Notes under the pieces: model-generated
The model's input: the letters and a program-made list of their open reading frames with translations, nothing else
Database searches by the model: none
Told to the model about the DNA's origin: nothing
Position numbers and translations under genes: made by a program
In this document: positions 13,701-19,361 of the stretch, in pieces
How the letters are laid out: the number at the start of each line of letters is the position of its first letter
Numbering within the stretch: position 1 is the stretch's first letter
Source of the DNA: Achromobacter sp. B7
GTDB taxonomy: Bacteria; Pseudomonadota; Gammaproteobacteria; Burkholderiales; Burkholderiaceae_B
Direction: 5' to 3'
DNA: 64,000 bases
NCBI RefSeq assembly: GCF_003600685.1
Contig: NZ_CP032084.1
Location: 5,146,001 to 5,210,000 of the forward strand

Positions 13701-16459
13701 CCAACACCAAGCTGGCCAGCCTGACCGTCAACGGGCCCGCCACGCTGACCACCGGCAGCATCGCCACCACCGGCAGCCAGCACTACCAGGACGACGTCAC
13801 GCTGGGCAGCGACCAGTCGCTGTCCACCACCACCGGCAACGTCACGTTCGACGGCGCGCTGATCGGCGGCCGCAACGTCGTGATCGACTCCACAGCGGCG
13901 GGCGACATCAGCTTTAACGCCGTGGGCAGCGCGGGACAACGCCTGGGCAACCTGACGGCCAACACCGCCGGCGCGACCACGTTCAACGGCGCGGTATACG
14001 CCGCGTCCGCGCAGACGGACGCCCCCGGCACGGTCGCGATCAACGGCGGCCTGGTCGACACGACGGGCACGCAAACCTTCCGCGAACGGGTCACGCTAGG
14101 CGCGGATACGGTGTTGAAGGGCAGCAGCGTCAACCTCTTGGGTGGCGGCAACGGCCCTCACGACCTGACCATCGACGGCGACGCCGTGTTCAAGGGCGCG
14201 TTCGGTGCGCAGGACGCGCTGGCGAGCCTGACGGTGAACGGCACGTCCAGCCTGGACGGCAGCATCGGCACGAGCGGCAAGCAGTCGTACAACGGCGAGG
14301 TCACGCTAGACGGCGACGTGGCGTTGACGACGCAAGGCGGCAGCATCACGTTCAACGACAAGGTGGCCAGCAGCCAGGGCGACGGGCACGATCTGTCGCT
14401 CTCGGCCAGTGCGGGCAATGTCACGTTTACGGACGCCGTCGGTGACGACGCGGGTGGCCGACTGGGTGACATCACCATCGCCAGCCAGGGTGCGACCGCG
14501 CTGAACGGCGCGGTGTACGCGGCGTCGGTCACGTCGGACGTGGGCGGCACAATCGGCATCAACGGCGGCCTGGTCGACACGACCGGTGCGCAGTCCTACG
14601 GCGAACGCGTGGTGCTGGGCGGTGACACCGTCCTGAAGGGCAGCACGGTGGGCCTGTTGGGCGGCGCCGACGGCTCGCATGAGCTGACCATTGACGGCGA
14701 CGCCGTGCTGAAGGGTCCGATCGGTGCACAGAATGCGCTGGCCGGCCTGACGGTGAACGGCAAGTCCACGCTGGGCCAAGGCAGCATCGCGACCACGGGC
14801 GACCAGTCGTACCAAGGCGCGGTCACGCTGGGCGGCGACGTTACCGTGGCCAACCGCGACGGCGACATTCGCTTCAACGACGCCGTTGACGGCGGGCACG
14901 ACATGACTGTGTCGGCGGACAAGGGCAACGTCGAGTTTGCAGGCCCGGTCGGCCAAGGTTCGCGCCTGGGCAACCTGACGATCAATGCGTCGGGCGACAC
15001 CGTTCTGGACGGCCCGGTCCGCACCGCGTCGCTGCAAACCAGCGGCAACGGCGACCTGCTGATCAACGGCGGTTCGGTCGACACCACGGGTTCGCAGCAG
15101 TATGGCCAGCACGTGATCCTGTCCGGCGTGGACACCACGCTGACCGGCACCAACGTGCAACTGAAGGCCGGCGTGGACGGCACCGAGTCGGGCCAGCAAG
15201 GGCTGATCATTGCCGGCAACGCCGACATCCAGGGCGACATCGGCGCGACGACGCCGCTGCGCGGCCTGGCGATCGAAGGCACCACCACGATGGGCCCGGG
15301 CAAGGTCGTCACGACCGGCGACCAGGTCTACACCGGCGCGGTGACGTTGACCGGCGACCGCGACCTGACCAGCACCACGGGTTCGGTCGTGCTGGGCAGC
15401 AAGCTGGACGGCAACGGCAACAACCTGGCCATCAACGCGGGCAAGAACGTGCTGGTGGCGGGCGACGCCACCGGCCTGGGCTCGCTAACGCTGCGCGCCG
15501 TGGACACCATCGTGTTCAACGGCGACGTCAGCGCCTACCGCGTGCAGCAGCTGGAAGCCAAGTCCGCCAGCTACAACGGCAACGTGCGCGCCTCGGGTCC
15601 TGACGGCATCGACATCACGGGCGGCAAGGTTGCGTTCGGCAAGGACGTCACCGCCGACACGGGTCCGATCCGCATCACCAACACCGACCCGACCGGCACG
15701 ACGACGTTCGCCGCCGGCTCGACGGTGAAAGCCGCCACGGGCTTCACGCAAACCGGCGGCGCCGGGCTGACGCTGCCCGCGCAGCTGCTGGTGACCCAAG
15801 GCCCCATCAACCTGGGCGCACCCGCCACGCTGCAAGGCGCGAATGCCACCATCAGCACCAACGGCGACATCACCGCCGTTGGCCTGGTGGGCCCGCAAAC
15901 GGCGTTGACGCTGGCCGCCGGCCCGTTGGGCGCGCTGCGCATCGGCCTGAACGATGCCGATCTCAGCCACAAGCTGAACGTGGCCTCGTTGACCGTTCCG
16001 ACCGCCGGTTCGGCCGACGTGTGGGGCACGCTAGGTGGCAAGACGGGCGCCGTGGCGGCCGCTTCCATCAAGAGCTCGCTGGTGGGCTCGCCGTACTACC
16101 TGAACGGCACCACGTGGGGTCCGACGGGCGTTATCGACCGCCTGTCCGCCATCACCGCGCCGCAGCCGGTCATCCCGACCACGCCTACCGCGTCATCTTT
16201 GTTCCGTGGTACGGTCCCGTCTGATAGTTTCGGCCCGGACCCGTTGGGCGCCTACGCCGATCCGCAGGTGCTGAAAGTGGCCTCGGCCACCTTCAACTGG
16301 CAACTGCCTTCCGGCGACAACGCCATGCTGAACGTTCCGAACGGCAACACGTCGGTACTGCAAGCCCCAGCCGCCAATCCGCAACAACCCGTCGCCGAAG
16401 GCAGCCCGTCTTCCGACGACGAGCGTCGCGACAACGACGCGCAATCCCGCACTCTTTGA
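1784..16459 (+). CDS. Giant FHA-like TPS-secreted exoprotein / adhesin (TpsA)
   Basis: A 4,891-residue secreted protein. It begins with a basic stretch (residues 1-20) and a long signal peptide ending near Ala-His-Ala at 41-43. A filamentous-haemagglutinin-type TPS domain follows (about 44-300), with the family hallmark NPNGV at 126-130. The rest is a long Gly/Asn/Thr/Ala/Ser-rich beta-helix-like repeat shaft. Two repeat classes are visible and listed separately. The C-terminus (about 4780-4891) is less repetitive and ends in a charged, Asp/Arg-rich tail. No toxin domain or autotransporter barrel is visible. It is expected to be exported by the TpsB encoded 24 bp upstream and to act as a surface or released adhesin or biofilm factor. 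Length is above that of typical FhaB (about 3,600 residues). The family is certain; the role in adhesion is inferred from the family. Confidence 0.93.
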   Translation: MNRKSRSLAQSARRMRIKKDTALPALSTLAVLIGSLASGGAHANPTGGNVVGGAATINDRGNGTLDINQSSGKAIINWKDFSIGANETVNFRQPGGKSVTLNRVVGNDPSAIFGKLNANGTVMLVNPNGVVFGKGARIDVGGLVATTANISDKDFLAGNYKFNQASTKANARIVNEGTITIKDSGLAALVAPSVSNSGVIQAKLGRVALAGANTVTVDFQGDGLLSFDATSTVGELPKDASGKPVSALVTNTGVIRADGGTVLMTARAVKGVIDNVVNTDGIISAQSVGTQNGKIVLSGGDAGTVKIAGTVDATGAGAGQQGGKVVVTGEHVDVARGAAIDVSGAAGGGEIALGSLGVAPDDGSAAFSGKSSTVKVAAGATLKADARVNGNGGSVTMWSNEATAFAGSLSARGGEQGGDGGFAEVSSKKNIGLTGSVDMRAPKGKTGLLLIDPTDLRIVDSGSGSGALDGSAGDGTLNSGDANAANNTVSRGLLESLAGTTNIKLEATGQITIADMAAINLKTTSGNSFTLRSTQTGGIRFENSNTEISTQGGAITLEALGVGSTLSNIGKLTSRGGAITLNATGDINLANVIDAGSGAALVRTSAGSIRNVGGANQVVAGNTVTLDASGGNIGEAGNAVNTQTSRLALATGGNLFAANRSVLSTLDITSRHAQPGVNNTYQLTSAGGLDFSLADNGGYQLNSVVQDGLGFSFTGDRTIRVGTVSLGSGTLALTSTAGDILASNIPGSMSAGSIALKASGSNGNNGAIGSAGQALNTQTATLTAASGVGGVYLNNTGALNLRSVETTGPLSVWSSGHLTVGAIKAGASTSLTSIMGNIVDDGDDATTISTNTLALSAQNGAIGAASRSLKTNAGNVSATAGPGGVYLDSSNTSLTITQAQADNAAIAITGAGSVLANNVSSGGGAVNLTGNSISAGQVNAGSGNVTLTARAGNITGTSASLITGNVVTLLAPASNSSYTVGTTGTYLRTAAGELHATGGSIYINQAQGSVLLDDLKAYNGISVIGVADLTANKVDAGLGTLWLNAQGGNILRANANSELLGNAINLQAQQHIGTAGDHIKTASTSLTLGSGGDIYVDNPGKTLTYLSVSNTHADPLRKNVLQVSAPFLAFDVNDDVGNAYELKQVYSSLLNQFVFSGDQTLKLGNIRAGSGVTLTSTQGSILDDGIADTRVTASSVSLTAAQDIGTNADFVSVNAPLLSLDTRGNLYATNIADLNSLTVTARHKGPDDHYVLDVRAPSLLFNITDDATGHTIHQVRDSNSVTFNFASDRDITVGSIDAGYSGAITLNTTGSIADDGNKNTQLLANLVSLSAGRAIGATGTGYLDVLTSNLYGSAGNGGFYVQLPKPTGSSNTTGVITLNNITATDAVRIDARQGDLLVSGTVRSANGDVAINAANGSILGNGSGNVYAGGGDISLTATGSIGGNYGGGVRYVGVGGPSQVNVLANAGGDLYLNGTYGNIKLASVTAGGQLGYTQGNGTTLIGNVQAAGPASLANSAGSILDDGDAATKIQASSIALSAAGSLGAAGAALTLQAPDVSLTSGGDITVNNETGLTRLAVTRNGYVYGSYAITAPNLSAFTLTDDANGIHLKDIASSTDLDFGFSANGKNLWVGNIDAGAGGKVSLIAGGNIANDDLANPGTIRAANVALTAGASSSIGSSATGGTLALAGTSALSLSAGIDFFVASDTVLRSLAINSQRASGATSTIAIGGGAGQTIRITDDGTTQYLEQITGGLTDFSFSGRKNIQVGAIAASNLVSLTTAYGGVNSSITSDAGSGRITAGTVKLSATGSDSYTARDANTGAIGAAGRALRTTTANLAITNNGDIFLNNGNQALSSIDLNLSRRDAASTTNFDTNAYAFSGLGGQTLSIAGGTSLTIAADMNGAALAVNADSAIATGMINTGATGSVTLTSRYANTSFLPTISRGSGVITGNNVSLNALGTNGSVAASTSTNNLSIASAGNVSVSNDKQLTSLSLTANHASSSGSQNNSYSVSATGLTFSLSDSTGTSGLTLGNVSTAGNLALSISSDRALTVNNVATGAGGSVTLGSNSNIYGNSSSASSPNITTGALTLNASSVTGTYNTNQPLYVSVDKLSSNLRGSLWISNNKTLTLGNNNVAGSAQVNVTNGSVLQGAGSSFVAPSLTLTATQSIGAAGNAVQADTRQLTTQTGKDLYLNNASNLFSLNVTANHANPSADNVVQVAAQGLTFNVTDTGGYNLFDVRDTTGLNFSFSGDRTVYIGNIDTGPAHAVSLAANGAGSNLVNLSPTSHVTGDSVSLFATGQIGSGPADKINTTTSELYLTSGSHVYVNNDVDLASLSLYATGVAPSTYDVTSNELLFDVVHDGRLQVNNVRDNTGLNLMLSSNVGQDIGTIDTQSTGTVRLSSNNSILGSADDSQRITAAQVSLTTQGSGAIGGTGREINLSAPLLNIQNAGDVYIDSDKHIDALSLYSTGNGARSYSINSPTRDGQGNIGFTATDGGSGSTAGLVLGNITDAGGLNLTVSSDRNVTVGTINVGYDNVSLTSRNASLLGDGDANTKIDAASLNLTANAAIGASGVGNAIDTRVSTLSGRAVGGGAFITVEGNTSLPSLTSTGASSVSNTVGDIELGSVNTNGNSFTVNNSGGSILSGTISNATTVTLTANGSIGNKSAIRTTNLSSGGTTIVNLSANQTATADGSIALIETYGLQAASVTGDGNITLTADTARGGRDLVVGTISTSNGAVALSTSTGNIVGANNSNRITGNSVTLTADYGTSRSIGSGNANRIHLDTPSLTLNTPGSIYVDNLADLSDLTINRNNAQGNQYGSNGFLTIDAQNLTFSGADTSNNTALTIVRDTTGLNFTYQAIGSITLNDIDVTANGSVNLSTNPYYYTGGSIQGMTGTSKITAGNLTLSTGSGDTPNAIGSSTRALNTQVKNIAATASGGIWLNQAGSINLGNLNAGEDLSVTTTTGDILVGSVRYGSNKTLTLNAQNGSILDGGGAISGSGTGAITLTAKNGIGTTDAAIKIAALNNAVSASVTGAGSLYLDSVGSMQGGLSTSVANGETRITSSGSLFLTSMTSGTDAAGNGISVKATAGSIFVKNVQAGATQGQVTLNAENGAILADVGGANIKAYGVALNARSGIGVDTANGRINASGQRVEATTLGGMYLAADNNAVYSYLSGGTIDIAAAGNLQIANAVASNGSGTIKIVGNGTNSQLVTGNIDAGTGTVNIDYSKTGSTIVDDREESTRIIGNSVTLKAGAGIGGAEGSADNVQTTAAFINAEVTGNGSIFLDDNRAAGTTLNAIATQNGAIGITTAGPTLVNSASTKTNSATNDISIATSNGDLSINTIDALTLGDVTLKAAGSILGAIPGNLVFGNSLTATAGGSIGTVGNLATGLGGIALRTNVASLGDLTTGADGAVIALNNVGTRALTLTGDVTQTGDNSSVYLRSSGDLDARSGLSNTADNVLLSSNGTLTVAGTGVQANDTITLVGLQDVVAAGATPRNIIARGDTLNITSGAAGGNTALTTEVANANVNLTGVTTPANLTLNNTGALTASLSTANGNITANATATLDVSATAAGNNRGIDLSSQHGDVVVGTINAGAANGTVVLAAAEGSLVALGSDVTTNSLDLTSKNGIGDGNAAFTTSARYLKANVLGAGDIVVEATGPLTLGNIATADGSIQIAADGDLISSVGLTAGNHGDVLLGSSSGNVGINHAITNSQVNNLTVFGAQIGTAAVDTAGAQTYNGSVTLGGDLTGASIDISGNATLTGGKRTLTANGDGGNVNISGALNGGNQQAVIVANDGNVTLGGNAINLAGLSIDGANISLQNVATSGAQQYNGDTTLRGLYTTGNGAFGVDGDTVLAGGVNVYTGNGAVTFTGDVSGANALTVLTAGATTYGGAVNTASLNQVGTGVTALNGGSVTTTGMQSYSAAVVLGADTTLSGSGVTLADGVDGAYALTVDGPATLAGAIGANTKLASLTVNGPATLTTGSIATTGSQHYQDDVTLGSDQSLSTTTGNVTFDGALIGGRNVVIDSTAAGDISFNAVGSAGQRLGNLTANTAGATTFNGAVYAASAQTDAPGTVAINGGLVDTTGTQTFRERVTLGADTVLKGSSVNLLGGGNGPHDLTIDGDAVFKGAFGAQDALASLTVNGTSSLDGSIGTSGKQSYNGEVTLDGDVALTTQGGSITFNDKVASSQGDGHDLSLSASAGNVTFTDAVGDDAGGRLGDITIASQGATALNGAVYAASVTSDVGGTIGINGGLVDTTGAQSYGERVVLGGDTVLKGSTVGLLGGADGSHELTIDGDAVLKGPIGAQNALAGLTVNGKSTLGQGSIATTGDQSYQGAVTLGGDVTVANRDGDIRFNDAVDGGHDMTVSADKGNVEFAGPVGQGSRLGNLTINASGDTVLDGPVRTASLQTSGNGDLLINGGSVDTTGSQQYGQHVILSGVDTTLTGTNVQLKAGVDGTESGQQGLIIAGNADIQGDIGATTPLRGLAIEGTTTMGPGKVVTTGDQVYTGAVTLTGDRDLTSTTGSVVLGSKLDGNGNNLAINAGKNVLVAGDATGLGSLTLRAVDTIVFNGDVSAYRVQQLEAKSASYNGNVRASGPDGIDITGGKVAFGKDVTADTGPIRITNTDPTGTTTFAAGSTVKAATGFTQTGGAGLTLPAQLLVTQGPINLGAPATLQGANATISTNGDITAVGLVGPQTALTLAAGPLGALRIGLNDADLSHKLNVASLTVPTAGSADVWGTLGGKTGAVAAASIKSSLVGSPYYLNGTTWGPTGVIDRLSAITAPQPVIPTTPTASSLFRGTVPSDSFGPDPLGAYADPQVLKVASATFNWQLPSGDNAMLNVPNGNTSVLQAPAANPQQPVAEGSPSSDDERRDNDAQSRTL
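3900..10420 (+). repeat. Class A protein repeats in the shaft of the TPS exoprotein
   Basis: About ten divergent copies of a module whose core reads roughly F-x-F-S-G-D-R-T-x-x-V-G-N-I. Cores lie near 3912, 5239, 5632, 6640, 7050, 7906, 8522, 8911, 9336 and 10350. Copies are usually preceded by a segment like GGDIYVNN and followed by a GSILDDG-type turn. Spacing is irregular (about 400-1300 bp), which suggests old duplications followed by loss or divergence. Boundaries are approximate and read by eye. Confidence 0.6.
12990..15345 (+). repeat. Class B protein repeats (TTGxQxY-V-LGxD type) near the C-terminus of the TPS exoprotein
   Basis: Ten copies of a core resembling T-T-G-x-Q-x-Y-x-x-x-V-x-L-G-x-D. 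The Gln codons lie near 13009, 13289, 13564, 13778, 14071, 14282, 14591, 14804, 15094 and 15322. From 13.56 kb on, spacings alternate between about 210-230 bp and 290-310 bp. The true unit is therefore a pair of sub-repeats of about 505 bp (about 168 residues). Copies from 14.0 to 15.1 kb are closest to each other. Confidence 0.7.
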
Positions 16460-16468
16460 TTCGACACC

Positions 16469-17227
16469 ATGACTACGCAGACTTCGCTTCCCCTGTTCTA
16501 CGAACAACCCCGTCCCCTGGCTGCCGGCGTGCACGCCAACCTGTCGCTGGCCGGCAACACGGGCTTTGCCTATGCCGCCACCACCAACGCCGTGCCGTTG
16601 GTGGCCACCGAGCTGCCGACCGCCTGCCGCCACTTTCCCATTGTCTTCACTGACGGCGATCAGCCCACGCCCGTCGCGGTGCTGGGCGTGCGCGGCCAGG
16701 AAAACCTGTTCGTCGACGCCGACGGCCAATGGCGCGCCGGCACCTACATCCCGGCTTACGTGCGCCGCTATCCCTTCATCTTCATGGAGAACGAAGACCG
16801 CAGCCAGTTCACGCTATGCGTCGACGAGAAGGCCGCCTCGGTGGTCGAAGGCCGCGACAATCCGTTCTTCGACGAAGCCGGTGAGCCCACCGACCTGGCC
16901 CGCAGCGCGCTGGAATTCTGCCGCGACTACCAGAACCAGCACGCCTACACGATGGAGTTCGCGCAGGCCCTGGCCGCCGCCGATCTGCTGATCGAGAACC
17001 GCGCCGACATCACCCTGCCCGATGGCCAGCGCCTGGCCATGTCCGGCTTCAAGGTGATCGACGAAGCCAAGTTCAACAAGCTGCCGGACGACGAGTTCCT
17101 GCGCTGGCGCGCCAATGGCTGGCTGCCGCTGGTGTACTGCCATCTGCTGTCGATCAACACCTGGCCCGCGCTGATTAACCAGGTGCAGCCGACGGCCGTG
17201 GCTGAGGAAGGCGCCGCCGACGCGTAA
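16469..17227 (+). CDS. SapC-family protein
   Basis: A 252-residue soluble-looking protein with no signal peptide or clear membrane segment. The central pattern (cognate stretch around AYVRRYPFIF, then a PFFDEAGEPT segment) is typical of the SapC family, named after a gene of the Campylobacter fetus surface-array locus. Members are of unknown biochemical function. It starts only 9 bp after the exoprotein gene and is followed by a strong terminator, so it is the last gene of the TPS operon. That position suggests a role in making, modifying or handling the exoprotein, or in sensing surface assembly, but the sequence shows no catalytic signature. Family call is good; function is unknown. Confidence 0.85.
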   Translation: MTTQTSLPLFYEQPRPLAAGVHANLSLAGNTGFAYAATTNAVPLVATELPTACRHFPIVFTDGDQPTPVAVLGVRGQENLFVDADGQWRAGTYIPAYVRRYPFIFMENEDRSQFTLCVDEKAASVVEGRDNPFFDEAGEPTDLARSALEFCRDYQNQHAYTMEFAQALAAADLLIENRADITLPDGQRLAMSGFKVIDEAKFNKLPDDEFLRWRANGWLPLVYCHLLSINTWPALINQVQPTAVAEEGAADA

Positions 17228-17247
17228 GTCGTGTCGTGGTGGATCAG

Positions 17248-17282
17248 AAAGGCCGGCCCGCTCTTTGCGGCCGGCCTTTTTT
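17248..17282 (+). terminator. Rho-independent terminator of the TPS operon
   Basis: An 11-bp perfect stem (17248-17258 pairing with 17269-17279) with a 10-nt loop, followed by a run of T residues ending at 17282. It lies 20 bp past the SapC-family stop codon. Confidence 0.92.
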
Positions 17283-17362
17283 GTCATGAGGCGGCCCTTT
17301 GGCTTGGGGCCGTTTTGCTGCGGTCTTGTTGCGGTCTTGTGGCTTTTCGCCGAAGGCTTTGC

Positions 17363-18133
17363 TTATGCCTGCGCAATGCCCTGCCGTTCGATACGACGCG
17401 CAAACATGGCGAAGCTGGCTCGCACGATGCTGGGCTTGAGCAGAAAGTCGTGCGACTCGGCCGCCAGCGCATCGTCCACCGGCTTCACCTCGCCGTAGGC
17501 GGCAGCGGCCAGCAATTGATTACGCGCGGCGCGCTCGATCAGCACCGACAGATACAAGGTTTCTTCCACAGAAGCGGTCGCCGCCAGGAACCCGTGGTTG
17601 GCCAACAGCACGCAGCGCTTTTTGCCCAAGGCGGCGGAAATGATTTCGCCCTCCTGGTCGGCGATCGGCAAGCCCGGCCATTCCTTCAGATGCGCACAGT
17701 CGTTGTGAAACGGCGTTGCGTCCATGTGCGACACCACCAGCGGGCGCCCGGTCATGGCCAGGGTCGACACATAAGGCGGGTGGGTATGCACGATGCAGCG
17801 CACATCCGGCCGGTTGCGATAGACCCAGAAATGAAACCGCACGGCGGGATTGGGCGTGCCCTCTCCTTGCAGCACGTCCATGTCGTCGTTGATGCGAATC
17901 ACCGTGTCGGGCCGGATCTCGTCGAAGGCCTGGGCCAGCGCCGTCGTGTAGTAGGAGCCGTCATCGTTCTTCACGGTGATCTGCCCTGCCAGCGTCTCCG
18001 AGTGCCCTTCCCTTGCCAGGATGCGGCAGCTTAGGGCGATTTTTTCCCGCACGTTCCAGTTGCCGAAATCGAGCTTGTCGGCCGAGCGCTTGAAAAACGC
18101 GTCGGACTGCATTGCCTTGTCATCCACACTCAT
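17363..18133 (-). CDS. Class II aldolase/adducin family protein
   Basis: A 256-residue protein. The fold is recognised from the HTHPPYVSTLAMTG segment (zinc-ligand histidines), the following SHMDATPFHND region and the later LLANHGFL motif (third His). The family includes fuculose/ribulose-phosphate aldolases, epimerases and decarboxylase-like enzymes acting on oxo- or hydroxy-acids; the substrate cannot be told here. The reading frame is open further upstream (to 18331), but conservation begins at 18133. An AGGAG stands directly before that ATG, which favours a GTG two codons later (18127) as an alternative start. It diverges from the AraC gene at 18330, which may regulate it. Confidence 0.85.
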   Translation of the reverse strand: MSVDDKAMQSDAFFKRSADKLDFGNWNVREKIALSCRILAREGHSETLAGQITVKNDDGSYYTTALAQAFDEIRPDTVIRINDDMDVLQGEGTPNPAVRFHFWVYRNRPDVRCIVHTHPPYVSTLAMTGRPLVVSHMDATPFHNDCAHLKEWPGLPIADQEGEIISAALGKKRCVLLANHGFLAATASVEETLYLSVLIERAARNQLLAAAAYGEVKPVDDALAAESHDFLLKPSIVRASFAMFARRIERQGIAQA

Positions 18134-18329
18134 CTCCTGAAGCCTTGCCGGGTGGCACACCCTTGCCATTACATCCGGCAGCGGTTTTCCGGGCCTTGCC
18201 CCCAACTGCACAGGGCTTGTCCGAGAGTGCCAGGGCCTAGGGTAAACGGCAGGTGCGTGCGCGATCAGCGTCGATACAATGATTTCGCGGGCGCTTGGCC
18301 CGCCCAGAAAGTCGGGTTCATCCATCGAC

Positions 18330-19346
18330 ATGCAAGCCGCCCAACCGCTTCCGCCTGCCGCTTCCCAGCAAGAGCCGGACCTGAATTTCGCCCCCCGTTT
18401 TCGTCCCTTTTACGAGGCCGAACTGTCCGGCTATCAGGCGCGGCTGAACAAGCTGGTGCTGCCGGGAGACTTCCTGCCGCTGACCCTGCAACCGCGTCTG
18501 CATTTGCAGGCATGCCGCCTGCGCGCGGGCGGCCTGGCCGTGAACCTGGAATCCACCCCCATGACGGTGCAGCACCGGGCCGAACACGCGGCCGATGCGC
18601 TGCGGGCGGAATTCCTGGCCAGCTTCATCATCGAAGGACACGGCACCATCAGCCAGAACGGCGCGAGCCTGCCAGTGGAAACGGGCGACATCATTTTTCG
18701 TACCACCGCCCTGCCTTCCGAAGTGCGCATGCTGACGGACTCCAGGCTGGTCGTGATCAAGGGGTCCTTGCTGAACCTGCTGGGCATGCACTTGCAGGAT
18801 ATCTCGCAGTTCACGGCGCAACGCGCGGCGTCGACACTGCCGATGGTGCGCACGGCCCATCACTGCCTGGGGCATGTTTTTTTTGAGCAGCCCGACGCCG
18901 TCAGCCCCACGTCCAGCATGTTTGCGGAACAGGCGTTGATCTCTTTGCTGGCGGCCATCTACACCAGCCAGGCGCTGGAGCAATTGCCGACCACCGAGCG
19001 CGGCCCCATCGAAAGCTGGCAGGCGATTACCAGCTACGTGGATACGCACATCAGCGACAACGACTTGTCCGTGGCAGCGGTGGCGCGCGCGCTGCGCGCT
19101 TCCAGCCGCTGGGTGCATCGCTTGTTCCAGATGCGCGGCATCCAGTATGGCCAGTACGTGCGCGAGCGCCGGCTGCAACTGGCCCGCAGCGCACTGGAAG
19201 ATCCGTGCAGGGCGCATGTCCCCGTCAAGGACATTGCGCTGAGCTGTGGGTTTCAGGACGCCAGCCACTTCAGCCGATGCTTTCAGCAACGCTTCGGCAG
19301 CCCACCGAACAAATATCGTGCGGCGGCGCTGGAGCGGGATCAGTAA
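18330..19346 (+). CDS. AraC family transcriptional regulator (AraC-binding-like N-terminal domain)
   Basis: A 338-residue regulator. The N-terminal half (about 20-190) resembles the cupin-like AraC-binding domain found in many catabolic AraC activators. The C-terminal 100 residues form the double helix-turn-helix, including ARALRASSRWVHRLFQ and the second HTH ending in IALSCGFQDASHFSRCFQQ, a classic AraC signature. The ATG at 18330 is chosen because family similarity starts just after it; an upstream in-frame start at 18279 exists. The gene is divergent from the class II aldolase, with 196 bp between the starts, so autoregulation and control of the aldolase are plausible. It converges with the downstream MFS gene (15 bp between stops). 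Confidence 0.88.
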   Translation: MQAAQPLPPAASQQEPDLNFAPRFRPFYEAELSGYQARLNKLVLPGDFLPLTLQPRLHLQACRLRAGGLAVNLESTPMTVQHRAEHAADALRAEFLASFIIEGHGTISQNGASLPVETGDIIFRTTALPSEVRMLTDSRLVVIKGSLLNLLGMHLQDISQFTAQRAASTLPMVRTAHHCLGHVFFEQPDAVSPTSSMFAEQALISLLAAIYTSQALEQLPTTERGPIESWQAITSYVDTHISDNDLSVAAVARALRASSRWVHRLFQMRGIQYGQYVRERRLQLARSALEDPCRAHVPVKDIALSCGFQDASHFSRCFQQRFGSPPNKYRAAALERDQ

Positions 19347-19361
19347 ACGGCCGGCTGAAGA

